DNA from: Eleusine coracana subsp. coracana
Lineage: Eukaryota > Streptophyta > Magnoliopsida > Poales > Poaceae
DNA: 64,000 nt
Assembly (NCBI GenBank): GCA_032690845.1
Contig: CM064430.1
Span: forward strand, 1,164,949-1,228,948
Direction: 5' to 3'
Below the pieces are notes generated by a model that ran no database searches, was not told the origin of the DNA, and saw nothing but the letters and a program-made list of their open reading frames with translations. This document shows, in pieces, positions 11,809 through 22,540 of this stretch (position 1 is the first letter of the stretch; each line of letters opens with the position of its first letter). Made by a program: the position numbers and the translations under genes.

Positions 11809-12730
11809 AGTTGAATCAACATTATCGCAATGATTTGACATCTCTGTTCCTGTGTGGATAGAATTGTTTCAAATGTTAATAGCATACTTCAGACATTTTG
11901 TGGTTATTTTTATTCCTCTCTGTAAGTATGAATCCGAGCTGATTATTTTCTTTTACCTGATTAAATGGTTCTAAACTTGATACCGTGGCTTGCCACCGCA
12001 CAAGGCTTTACAGTCGCATGTGCTTCGTATTTAATTCAAGCATTCTCGTTGATATTGCGACAAATATATCTCTTTGTAACATCATGCTTTCTTTGAACAG
12101 GTCTTTGCATCTTTCCTTCCATCAAAATTAGGGATGTTTGATTTCAGGGCATTGTGTTGATCCATCGTCTGCGAATCTGTTGTTTCAGTCGAATTGCAGC
12201 ATGTGTGACATTATGCTGACGTCGTGTATGTCTGTTTTCAGTATGTGTTGTTGAGTAAATTTGTGAAAAAAATTTGTGGGTTAAAACTTAAAAGGAGTCT
12301 TGTGAGTCATGCATTCAAGCAAACATCCTTGTGGCAGATAAATTCTAGCGAACTCCTTTTTGGTGCTTGTTTTGCATAGTATATATTTATGCAGTGTGCT
12401 TATTTTCTGGATTAGATTACAGCCCACAATGCCGCAATGTCGACAGATCGCGTCCGTAAATAATTCGAAATAAAATTGGATCTGATTTTCTTTTAACTCA
12501 ATTGGAGCTGATTCGGGGCTGCAGGCACGATCGATGAAATTGGATGAGCCGTCGCGTGGGCCCCCAAAACTTGACGGACCGGCCGAGGATAGTCGACCAT
12601 ATGGGCCCTGAAAAACTAGATCAAACAGCCCACGATCGCAGAGTTCCAGTAGTCTTGCTCACTGCGGAGCAACCTCTGAAATCCGAACCCGAATCCACCA
12701 GTCCCCATTCCTGCTGCTGCATCAAGCTCC
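11809..12730 (+). other. 3' flank of TVP15-like gene and upstream region of F-box copy A
   Basis: No gene. The block around 12300-12420 (attcaagcaaacatcctt, cagataaattctagc, tatatttatgcag) recurs in altered form upstream of copy B (about 18010-18110), copy C (22337-22510) and copy E (30645-30760), so it belongs to the duplicated unit. A TGGGCCC motif of the site-II type sits at 12557-12563, shared with the B and E upstream regions. Confidence 0.55.
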
Positions 12731-12834
12731 ATGGCGCAAGGCGGCGGCAAGGTCGCCGCCGCTGCCGGCGTGGACTGGATCAGCGCGCTCCCCGATGACA
12801 TCCTCGTCCTCATCCTCCTTTGTCTCGACACCAT

Positions 12835-13388
12835 TGTTGGGGGAATGCTCGTCTCTTAGTCTCCCCAAGCCCAGAAGACAGCCCAACAATGAGAAACAAG
12901 GCCTTCGGCCCAGCAGTGGCGGCCCGGAAGACCTCTGGCCCAGAAGGCCTTTGGCCCAGCAGGAGTCCGAAGACCGGTACGGCCGAAGGCTGTACGGCGT
13001 GGCGGGCCCCGGGCGCAGGCGTTAGAGAATGACAGCCAGGGGCGTGTATCGGATGAAGATTGAAGTACTAAAATATCCTTAGGTCAAATAGTAAGATGTG
13101 TAATGTAAGGGCCGGGGCAAACCTGTAAACACACCCGGAGGGTAGGTGAGCATGGATCTATAAATGCTCACATGCACCTATGAGCGACGGCACGGATGCC
13201 TGACATCAGAACCTTCTTGTACTAGTCTGACCATATAATTCCAAAGAGTTCGTTAGCCGAAGGGAGCTGGCACACTCTCTTCGGCACTTGGTGTTCTGTC
13301 CCACTCTAGCCTGACCGAAGGGAGCCTCCGGCTCGTTCGACCTTCGGCTCACGTGATACGAGTTTGTTCTGGACTTGTAACCACAACA
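12835..13388. mobile_element. Solo LTR (554 bp) in the F-box of copy A
   Basis: Begins TGTTGGGGG and ends CCACAACA, giving TG...CA ends with a short terminal inverted repeat (TGTTG/CAACA). It is flanked by a perfect 5-bp target-site duplication ACCAT (12830-12834 and 13389-13393). A TATA-like word (tataaatg) lies near 13159. No internal retroelement sequence is present, so this is a solo LTR left by recombination. The superfamily cannot be told from the LTR alone. Confidence 0.9.
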
Positions 13389-13939
13389 ACCATCTCTGAG
13401 GCCGCTCGGACCAGCGTCCTCTCCCGCCGCTGGCGCCGCGTCTGGGCCCTCCTCCCGGAGCTCCGCTTCCTCGACGGCCGCCACATCCGTGAGGTTCTCG
13501 CCGCCTCTGAATCCCCGGCGCTCTGCCGCATCTTCATCACCACCAACGGCGACACCGCTGAATCCGTGTCGGCCTGGCTCCCCCTCGCCGTGCCCCGCCT
13601 CTCCGGTGATCTCACGTACAACAATAGGAGGCAGCTGGAGCGCTACGAGGAGGAGGAGAGAGTGGTGGATCACGAACAAGCCGTTCCGCTTCCCTGCTTT
13701 GAGACTGCCACAACAATCGACCTCGACCTAGGGTTTCTCCCCCTCGCCTTGCCATCCTCCGGTGAGTTCACCCGGCCCGCACAGCTCCGTCTGAAGCGCG
13801 TCCGGTTCCACGGACAATTGAAGCTCGGCGACGTTGTCTCCTCACCGCGTTGCCCAGTCTTGTGATTGCTCAGCGTCGTCGACTCCTTTAGGTTGGACAC
13901 TCTCACCGTCGACTCCAAGTCTCTCCTGAAAATGGAACT

Positions 13940-14885
13940 ATTGGAAATAACAGCAGTTTAGTGAGGATATATCTAATTTCAGTAGATACAAATACTAGAT
14001 ATACTACACGTAATCTAGACATGCAAACCAACAAGTAAGCCCCTATCACAATTATGTGTACTATTAAATCATGAGATAAACAAAGAATAGATGTTAATCA
14101 TAGCGAGTAGCAACCATCTAGGAACAACGCCTAGATCACTCGATCTAGTCTTCAAGAGAGGTAAGAAGATGTCTTACAGGAAAGCGCTCCGGCGATGGTT
14201 GTAGCAGAGTCTGATCCGTCGATGAAGAAATCGATGCAGGTGTAGACGATCGGTCGATAAAGTGGGTGCGGATCAGATCACCAGCGAGCAGTCGCGACGG
14301 CGCTTCCCAAAAACCTGATACGTCCCCTACCCCATGCAAGAACACGAGGAGACGTAGGCTTTGGAGACCTGCTCTCCCGGCACCGATGGCACGTCGGCGG
14401 TGAAATGGGGAAGATTATGCGGCAGCACAGTAGAGAATGGCGAGAGGCGAAAATTCATGTGTAGGGAGAGGCGACGTCTCGCCATATATATACACACAGC
14501 GATAGCACACTTATGGTAATTAATCAGTAATTAAGTAGACGCATTAATCATCATTAAGAGAGATTAATTGCTTACCATATTTGGTCAGCGCAATTATCTC
14601 TTGCATAACAAAAAATCTGAGTAGCAAAAGGAAATTGCAACCCCGCACACACAAGGCTCGGATTTTGCCAGATCATTCACACGCATGTCGTGCGGCCGCG
14701 TGTGTTCTTCCTCTTCTCTTCTACTAGCTCAACTAGGTGGAAACAACTCAAGTATATAAGTTGTTTTTCTCCTCCCTAGACTAGCAATATGGGACTAAAG
14801 TCCCCCACCATGTCTGCATATGCACATAAGCCTTTAGGATTTATTGAAATTATTAATTTAGGCCAAAGGCCAAAACTTCTAACAC
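13940..14885 (-). mobile_element. Second solo LTR, probably Copia type, minus orientation
   Basis: An insertion of about 945 bp interrupting the LRR-coding part of copy A. Read on the minus strand it starts TGTTAGAAGTTTTGGCC and contains the familiar grass Copia-LTR stretch with gtcccatattgctagtc and a tatata box; the far end is close to TTATTTCCA. GAACT occurs on both sides (13935-13939 and 14886-14890) and is probably the target-site duplication, with one or two ambiguous bases at each junction. No internal domain is present. Confidence 0.75.
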
Positions 14886-16213
14886 GAACTGCGGTCGCTG
14901 AATGGGTTCCGGGAGATCACCATCGATGCGCAGGCTCTCAAGGAATTGATACTGTTTAACTGCTTTGGTGGGAACCAACCAGTTGCCAACATTGCGGCTC
15001 CTGAGCTGGTGTCACTTGAATGGGTTAATGTGTATGATCCAAGCCCCGTCCAGTTTGGCAGTTTGGGACAGCTGCAAGAGCTCAGCACGAGTAACATTTT
15101 TGTATATGGACAACAACGCGATAGAATGTATAACCGTGGTATTCAATTGCTCTGGCAGCAGTTTCAGGCCATCCATTCTCTTGACATCATACTCAACTAT
15201 TCTCGTTATGTGAGTTCACATCCTCTCTGTTGTGTAGTTATATGCATCAACAGGCTATTGTCACAACATACCTGACTCAGAGTTAAGTGGTGTTTATTTA
15301 GGGTTCCTTATGTATAAGTAAGGGCAGGCACGATTATTTACCTACATTAGCATATGGAGGAAAAAGCAGAAGAAACAAAGATGTAGTAGGAACATAATGA
15401 GTTTGTTGTAGGTTTTGATCATGATGTATGCATGACTGTTTTGACTGTGCATCCATTGCAAGTTATTATGAGTACTGCACATCATGAAAAATCTAGTGAT
15501 GCCGTAATGGTCACAAATTAACAAACATGATTTGTATACTCTCATAATATGTATTATTCTTTTTATGTGTCTTACTTGGGAATAGACTTCACTAAAGCAT
15601 ATACATGTAGTAGCATATTTTCATTTGGATTTGCAATGGCCAGTTTTTACATGAGAAGTACAAAGCAAACTAGTGCAGATACAATAACTATTCCATGTCT
15701 TGAATCAACAGGACACAAGTAACAGCCAGTACTTGATGGAAGACATAACATATCTCCCTCATGTCACTTTCTTGACCATAAGTGTGATTAGGGGAGAACA
15801 CATCTTTGGAGCCAGCTCGTTTCATGTGCTCAGGCTGTGTACTCGTATAAGAAAATTGTCGCTGAACTTACAACTGCGCAGATTCTTGAAGGTGAACCTT
15901 TGTTTAACTTTTATGCCATATGAATTTTAGAAAATACTCCATGCATTATGTCATCACTGATCTTAGAGAATCCCTTGTGCAGGATTTGCTTTGATGTAGC
16001 TGCTCTAAATCTTCTAGTGACAATATATATTATGTGATAGTGTACCACTAAATTAGTTCCATCCTTCAAAAAGTGTCAATGCGTTTAGAATTAAGCTGCA
16101 ATGGATGTGGGAGTTGATTTGAGTGGTATGGCACACAGCACGCTCATGTTGGCAGCACTATATGTATCTATATGTATACAATAGACGATACTAAAATTGG
16201 GCATTTATTTGAT

Positions 16214-17134
16214 TAGCTTTTTTACAATGCTTCATCAGGTACTAGGTACCACAGGTACTGCTTGTTTTAGCCGTTGATCTTTGAAAATCCAACGGCAGGG
16301 GATGGTGGTACCTTTCCCGCACACGCTATGTAGAAGGTTAGTTTTGTAATTCAATTCTCATCTGAATCGAATCGTTTTTTGCCTCCCCTGCACTAAGAAG
16401 TTCAGAACTCACCGGTGACCTCCCCTCCTTGATGACACCCTGCCGCATCAACGCTATTCAACGGAGAGCCCCAAAACAGGTTGAAGTTGGGCTGAGAATC
16501 CTGTTCCCCTTGCTCGCGCCGGTGTTTTTACTTCCAGGACGCGCTCCCGGTCCTTCCTCAAACCCTAACGGATGAAGGAGCAGTGAGCTGTGAGCATAGA
16601 GGGTCCAGGCGGCGCTACGCGAGCTGAAGGTGGTGCTGTGGGCGATGAGGTCGTCCGCGAACTCCATGTGGCGGCCATCAGTTCTTGCAGGCAGGTGGGC
16701 CACGGCGACAATGGCCGGCGTCCGGCAACCCGTCGTCGAGGCGCCTCTTCATGGCCCACCCAGCTGGACGCCATTCCATGGCCACACATCTGACCTGTTC
16801 GACCCACAGCCAGGCGCCGATGTGTATCGTTGACAAGAGATGGACGTCGTCAGAGAGCAGGAGATTAAGCTCTCTCTCTCTCTCTCTCTCTCTCGGCAAG
16901 GAGATTAGGCTCGGTGGGAAGAGAAACGAAATAGAATCGATGTGGCGAGCGTGCCAGCAACAGGCGGAAGTTTCGTGCTCTGAAATTACGAGCCTACCCA
17001 CGCCGACGTTCCGTGCCTCAGGAGGGACCGCTGGTACCGGGCCTTGTTTTACCGTCCGATTGAGTCAGATCGACGGTTTAAACAGATGGTACCTCTAGTA
17101 CCTGGTACCTCCTGAAGGATTGAAAAAAAAACCA
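16214..17134. mobile_element. MULE-like element with GC-rich cargo (Pack-MULE candidate)
   Basis: Long terminal inverted repeats of about 55 bp: the left end tttttacaatgcttca...aggtactaggtacc pairs with the complement of the right end tttttcaatccttca...aggtaccaggtac, continuing to gccgttgatct / ccgtcgatct. The flanks are TTATTTGAT (16205-16213) and TTATCTGAT (17135-17143), a 9-bp duplication with one mismatch, as expected for Mutator-like elements. Copy C has the matching empty site in its intron 2 (gggcatttatt at about 25697). The interior (about 16430-17040) is GC-rich and lacks transposase; the source of this possible captured fragment is not recognised. Confidence 0.75.
16870..16894. repeat. 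(CT)n microsatellite
   Basis: An uninterrupted CT dinucleotide run of about 25 bases inside the MULE-like element. Confidence 0.95.
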
Positions 17135-17841
17135 TTATCTGATACTGATATGCCATAGCCGTTCAGGAGTCAAATATGATGGCATTTACGTAGGATTGCC
17201 AACAATTAACGTTAGAAAGGTTTCTGTTGACAGGTTAAATAAACTGAATGCATTTTCTTTATGGGCTATTTATTGCACAGTACCAAAGGATTTGGGCAAT
17301 TTACAGGGGAAAAAAATCTGTTGTACAAATCTCTTAGCATATATTATACTATAATTAATTAGCTTCAGACAAAATAGAAATTTTCTTTGGGGAAAGATGA
17401 AACTATTGATGGCATACATCAAGGTGTTGGCACTTCCATTTCTCTGATTTTCTTTCTGATGCTATTTAGTCATGCAAGTCAGTCTTAGCATGCTTCATGT
17501 TGTAGGAACACTCTCCATGTCAGCCAGGCTGCTATTGTGAACAACCAACAAACTGGAAGACCGAGGAACTCTTGCTGGAATGCCTCAAAGAAACAAATGT
17601 CAGTATTCTCGAAGGATGTGAGAATGAAATTGTTTTTCTGAAGCTACTGTTCAATTGGGCGCCAGTACTTGAAAAGATGACAATATTTTTTGACATTTCG
17701 ATGGGTTATAGCAAGGCCATGGAGTTGTGTCAAACAATATCAAGCTTCTCTAGGCCAGAAACATGCGTGAAATTTTACATGTACGATGATGCTGCAACAA
17801 GACTAGTTTCTTGCTTGAACCAGAAAACCAAGGCACCGTGA

Positions 17842-18360
17842 TGTGACTTCATACAAATACAGTTCTCGTTTCAAGGTAGTAGTCTAAGCGCGTCATGAGT
17901 GTATGGTGCTCCATGTCATGTTAACGCAGTAAACCAGTAATGGTATCATATCCCGAATGTATGGCGCTCCTATGAAATTTTTGATATAAAGGATAAAGGA
18001 CTCTCAATGAAACAAGGATTCAAGCAAACCTCCTTTTGGCACATTAGTTCTAGTTGACCTTTTTCATACTTAAATATTCTGGTATATTTCCGTGGTGGGC
18101 ATTATATTCTTGATTCATGTCAGATATGTCCAGCAAAAGTACTGATGTAAGGTTACCCAAATGCATCCGAAACATTGGAACATCAATCAAACTGCACAAA
18201 AGAAGTTGTTGGTAAAATTGGAGCTGCTTGAACTTGAGTGGGCCCTGAAAGCTTGATGCCAGCCTATTACGATTTACGAGCAGTCCCGTGGGCTCCTATA
18301 AATTGAAGAGAAGGCCCAGAACAATCGAGGGGGTGGCCCATGATCTCATTTCTCTTGCCG
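17842..18360 (+). other. Spacer between copies A and B; upstream region of copy B
   Basis: No gene. The left part resembles the 3' flanks of copies B and C. The right part is B's upstream region: a TGGGCCC motif at 18239-18245 followed by gagaaggcccaga and a block ending tctcttgccg at 18359, which matches the copy C upstream region (about 23644-23722). In C that block lies about 95 bases before the ATG; in B a LINE fragment has been placed directly after it. Confidence 0.6.
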
Positions 18361-19095
18361 TTTTTTTTTTCTGATAAGGGTTTCCCCATTTCCATTAAAT
18401 TCATAACGGAAATACAACCAAGTAGTAACAACAGGTTCAACAGCAGTGGATAGAAAAGGAACCAGAAAAGAAAACTCTAAACCCTGACGAAAGGAAGAGA
18501 AGCAAACAAAAGACGAGACCAGTTACATCAGCAACGAAACACAGATCGCATTTGGGGACCTCAAATAATCCGCACTGACAGCATAAACATGACTTGCTTC
18601 CTTGCTACCAGATCCGGCTTTGCATCTCACCCTTCTTCTTGATCATGGTCTTGATCTTGTTCTCCATCCTGAGTGATGAGTGTGTATCTAGGACATGTTG
18701 AGGTCGACCTTGCTCCCTGCTGCCCCAGTACCTTGGTTACTGTGCGCAGTAGGTCTTCCACGCCGTTGATCAGCTCCTCCTTTTTCAACCCTTTCAGCAT
18801 ATCTGCCCAGTATTTCAAAAAAGAACAAGCCAGGAAAATAATATCAGCAGGATCTTTAATCATTTTCTTTTCGAAACAGGCTCTGTTTCTAGACTTCCAG
18901 ATAGCCCAGCATACACCGGCTAAACAAAAGGTATGGAAGGATTTTTTGGATTGCAAAAACTTGCTCATCCAGACATAAAATTGCTCAACTGATGTGGGAA
19001 TACATTCAGATGATATATGAATAGCTATATATCCCCACACAACCTTAGCAATGGGCCATTGTCCACTCTCAACCACCAACCTGAAATCTGCCTTT
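18361..19095 (-). mobile_element. 5'-truncated L1-type LINE fragment
   Basis: The minus strand (19079-18627) reads about 150 codons containing CWAIWKSRNRACFEKK, the usual signature of the zinc-binding C-terminal region of plant L1 reverse transcriptases. It ends 3' in a poly(A) seen as a T run at about 18361-18370. Everything upstream of this tail is missing. It lies between the upstream block of copy B and its ATG. An A run at 19096-19112 marks the other junction. No target-site duplication was identified; relative to copy C about 50 bp of leader was lost. Confidence 0.75.
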
Positions 19096-19164
19096 AAAAA
19101 AAAAAAAAAAACCCTGTGAAATCTGAACCCAAATCATTCCCCATCGGCCATCACTGCAGTTCCC

Positions 19165-21617
19165 ATGGCGGAAAGCGGCGGCGAGGTCGCCGCCGGCGCC
19201 GGTGTGGACTGGATCAGCGCGCTCCCCGACGACATCCTCGTCCTCATCCTCCTTCGTCTCGACACCATCGCTGAGGCCGCCCGGACCGGCATCCTCTCCC
19301 GCCGCTGGCGCCGCGTCTGGGCCCTCCTCCCGGTGCTCCTCTTCCTCGACGGCCGCCATATCCGTGAGGTTATCGCCGCCTCTGAAGCGCCGACGCTCCG
19401 CTTAATCTTCATCAGAACCAAATACGACACCCCTGACTCCATGGCGGCCTGGCTCCCCCTCGCCGCGCTCCGCCTCTCCGGTGCTCTCATGTACAGGCTG
19501 GAGCAGTACAAGGAGGAAGATGGAACCGTTCCTCTTCCATGCTTCAGGAATGCCACCAAAATCGACCTAGAGCTAGGGTTTCTCCGCCTCGCCTTGCCTT
19601 CCTCCGGCGCGTTCGCCCGGCTCGTCGAGCTCCGTCTGAAGTGCGTTCAGTTCCAGGCGACGACGTCATCTCCTCACCGCGTTGCCCGGTGTTGCGAGTG
19701 GTCAGTGTCTGCGACTCCTTTGGTGTGGACACTCTCACCATCCGCTCCAAATCTCTCCTGCGAATTGAGCTGAGCTGGATGAATGGGCTCCTGGAGCTCG
19801 CCATTGATGCGCCGGCGCTCTGGCAGTTGATATTGGATAGCTGTTTTGAGGAGACTCAACCACCAGTTGCCGACATTGCAGCCCCTCAGCTGGTGTCACT
19901 TCACTGGCATGATGCGTTCCACCAGAGCTCCGTCCAGCTTGGCAATTTGGGACAGTTGCAACGTCTGAGCGCCAATTGCATTCTGGTATATGGGCGAAAT
20001 TGCCCTAGAAGGTACAACCGTGAGACTCAATTGCTCTTGCAGCAGTTTCAGTCCATCCAGTTTCTAAGGTTCAGCCTCGACTATCCTTGCTGGGTAAGTT
20101 CACATATATACTTTCTGTTGTGCAGTTACGCTCTATCAAAACTGAGGTCAATTGAGCTCGCTTGGGCATTATGAGGGCAGGCACAGATTATTCAGCTACA
20201 TTAGCAGAGGGTGGGGAAAAGCTGCCGAAATAAAGATATAGGAACATAATGGTTTCATTGTAAGTCATGACTGACTTGCTTGTGTATTGATAGCTGGTTA
20301 GGAGTATTGCACATCAGGTATAATATAGTGATGCGATCAAAGAACTGAACTCATGCCCAAGGAGTGCTTGCATATTACTAAAACGATAACAGTTTTGTGT
20401 CCTAATCAGTTATCTGACAATGGGATGTCTCTTCTTTTTGGATACTAACCTCTACATATGGTCCTTTTCTGTTGCAACTTGAATTAACAGGACATAGGTG
20501 GTAACTTTGAGTACTTGATGGAAGACATAACACATGTCCCTCATGTTATGTTCTTGAACATACATGTAGTGAATCAAAGACACGCCTTTGGTGCCAGCTT
20601 ATTTCATATGCTCAGACTGTGTACTGGTATAAGAACATTGTCGCTGTCACTACAAATGCTGAAAAAACCTAAGGTAAAGCTTTGTTTCTTCTTTGTTTAT
20701 TTTTATACTGAATTAATGAAGAAATAGCACTAACGCAATATATCATGCTTGATCATTGAGAATCCACTCTACAGATTTTGCTTTGATGCGGTTATACTAC
20801 TCTGAATCTTCTAATGACATCATATTATGTGATAGTATACCACCAAATTAGTGTCATCCTTCCAAATGGGTCAGTATGTTTCGAATTAAGCTGCAGAGTA
20901 GATATGGAGTTGATTCGATATAGCACACCGCAGACTCATGTTTACAACATTATATATCTAATAGCCGATGTGCCTGTGCTTTGCTAACAAGGATTCTGAA
21001 TGTAGATAAGCAACTTATGATTCTAATAAACAGAAGAATAAATTTCCCTTTATGTTGTTTGAGGCGTCTTAACTTTCCACCATGAAATCAGTTCTGAACT
21101 TACACTGAAGTTATGTCTTTTAACATAAATGCCTAATAGAAATGTTCTATAAATTGTGCAAGGACTGAATTTGCCAACAAAAAAAACTCTGGACATCTCG
21201 ATCCTGATTTTTTTTACTGATGCTATTTGGTGATGCAAGATAGTCTTAGCATGCTTCTCATTGCAGGAACAATCTCAATGTCCGCCAGGCTGCTTTTGTG
21301 AAAACCCGAGTAACTGGAAGACCGAAGAACTCTTGCTGAATTGCCTCAAAGAAGTAGAAATCATTAATCTGGAAGGATGTGAGAATGAAATTGTTTCTGT
21401 GAAGGTACTATTCAATTGGGCGCCAGTGCTGGAAAAGATGACAATATATTTCGCTGATTCGATCTGTTATAGCAAGGCCATGGAGTTGTGTGCAACAATA
21501 TCAAGCTTCTCTAGGTCAGAAACATGCGTGGAATTTTGCTTGTTAGATCAGGCCAGCAACAAGACGCTGTACTTTCGTTCTCAGAAGACCAAGGCACCGG
21601 GATGTGACTTTAAGTAA
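19165..21617 (+). pseudogene. F-box/LRR/FBD copy B, frameshifted
   Basis: Exons 19165-20093, 20491-20673 and 21267-21617. The F-box is at residues 13-60 (VDWISALPDDILVLILLRL, RTGILSRRWRRVWALLP), the LRR region follows, and the FBD exon opens EQSQCPPGCFCENP. Near 19656 a stretch is missing relative to copy C (net loss about 13 bp after ttcca), moving the rest of exon 1 into another frame; downstream codons remain homologous in that second frame (SSPRCPVL, IAAPQLVSLHW, QLGNLGQLQ). Exons 2 and 3 are open and well spliced. The promoter is separated from the ATG by a LINE fragment. A truncated F-box protein is possible, but the full SCF receptor is lost. Confidence 0.85.
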
Positions 21618-22115
21618 ATACAATTCTCAATTCAAGGTCAGTGTAGTAAACTAATAGCGGTATCATATCCCCTATGCATGGTGTACTATTTGCTTACATA
21701 CGGTGGTTGCAACGATCCATGCGTCCCTTACATACGGTGTGAGCTTTGATCCTTTTGTTAAGCTTGAATTGTCTTTAGTCTGTTAGCTTGTTTGAATAGT
21801 GAAATTCGGTTCTATTCGAAAGGATAATTGATCATGAGCTGCAAATTAAGGAATCTGGTGAGCCTCTTTAGATGGTGAGATGATCCAATCTCTGTACTGT
21901 TCTTCACCTGTTCTTTTTTCTGTTTTCGGTAACGTTTGAAAACCGAGTTTCATTTTCCTTTTTCCATTCATGTATCATGGATACGGTTCAAAATTACTAA
22001 TACAAAGTTACGGGAAGCTAATCTCATGGAAAGCTTAACGAACTGCAAATGTGCAGTATATATGGATGATGAACACATCCTGCTGCTGGCGTTTCTTTTT
22101 TTACTCTATGACTAG
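21618..22115 (+). other. Spacer downstream of copy B
   Basis: No gene. It aligns by eye with the spacer after copy C (26430-26990), sharing catacggtg, caagcttgaattatct-like words and the phrase cttaacgaactg. It is part of the duplicated unit. Confidence 0.5.
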
Positions 22116-22153
22116 ATATTTGAATAGTGACATTCAAGATGATGATCAAGCTT
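22116..22153 (+). pseudogene. Decayed relic of exon 3 of the TVP15-like gene
   Basis: Starts atatttgaatagtg, matching the first bases of exon 3 (atatttgaatactgg), is preceded by a t-rich tract with actctatgactag where the parent has gctctatgtaaccag, and is followed by gtaag where the parent has gtatg. On its own this would be weak; the better relic at 27000 in the equivalent spacer supports it. Confidence 0.5.
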
Positions 22154-22170
22154 GTAAGCATTTGTGTAGT

Positions 22171-22230
22171 ACACAGACGCCATGTATGTCTGCTATCTAT
22201 ACACAGACGCCATGTATGTCTGCTATCTAT
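22171..22230. repeat. Perfect 30-bp tandem duplication
   Basis: Two identical adjacent copies (22171-22200 and 22201-22230) of a unit starting acacagacgccatg. Perfect identity indicates a recent slippage event or an assembly error. Confidence 0.97.
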
Positions 22231-22336
22231 AGGTTGCTGAGTTGCTTTCTATGAAGCAGGACAAAAAAGCCTTTAATCTTTCGTTATGTATATCTTGCTG
22301 GATAATTCTATGAAATTTTACGTATGAGTAGAAATC

Positions 22337-22424
22337 TTTCATTCTCTCAACGAATCAAGGATTCAAACAAACATCCTTTTTTTCATTCTCTCAACGAATC
22401 AAGGATTCAAACAAACATCCTTTT
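22337..22424. repeat. Perfect 44-bp tandem duplication
   Basis: Two identical adjacent copies (22337-22380 and 22381-22424) of a unit starting tttcattctctcaacg. Single-copy equivalents exist in the spacers after copy A (about 18001-18036) and the TVP15-like gene, so the duplication is specific to this spacer. Confidence 0.97.
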
Positions 22425-22540
22425 GTCACATGAGTTCTAATTGACTTTTCTCATGCTTATATATTCTAGTATATTCTGCAGTGAGCATTTATGTTCTTGG
22501 TCCATGTCAGGCATATATTATCTCTACTACCTATTAAATT

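Larger units (their letters stand above)
12731..17841 (+). pseudogene. F-box/LRR/FBD copy A, destroyed by insertions
   Basis: A three-exon F-box/LRR/FBD gene. Exon 1 survives as pieces 12731-12834, 13394-13939 and 14886-15209. Exon 2 is 15712-15891 (60 codons) and exon 3 is 17506-17841. The N-terminus keeps the F-box core SALPDDILVLILL and resumes after the first insertion as RTSVLSRRWRRVWALLPEL. Exon 3 encodes the FBD signature CQPGCYCEQPTNW. Lesions: a solo LTR inside the F-box, a CGA-to-TGA nonsense at 13863-13865 (paralogues have Arg), a second LTR in the LRR region, and a MULE-like element in intron 2. Removing the first LTR and one target duplication restores the frame, showing the gene was whole when hit. 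Exons 2 and 3 are still open. Confidence 0.9.

Noticed and set aside
12616..12834. Minus-strand frames opposite each F-box exon, here and at the other copies
   Set aside because: They mirror the GC-rich coding exon and have no homology of their own.
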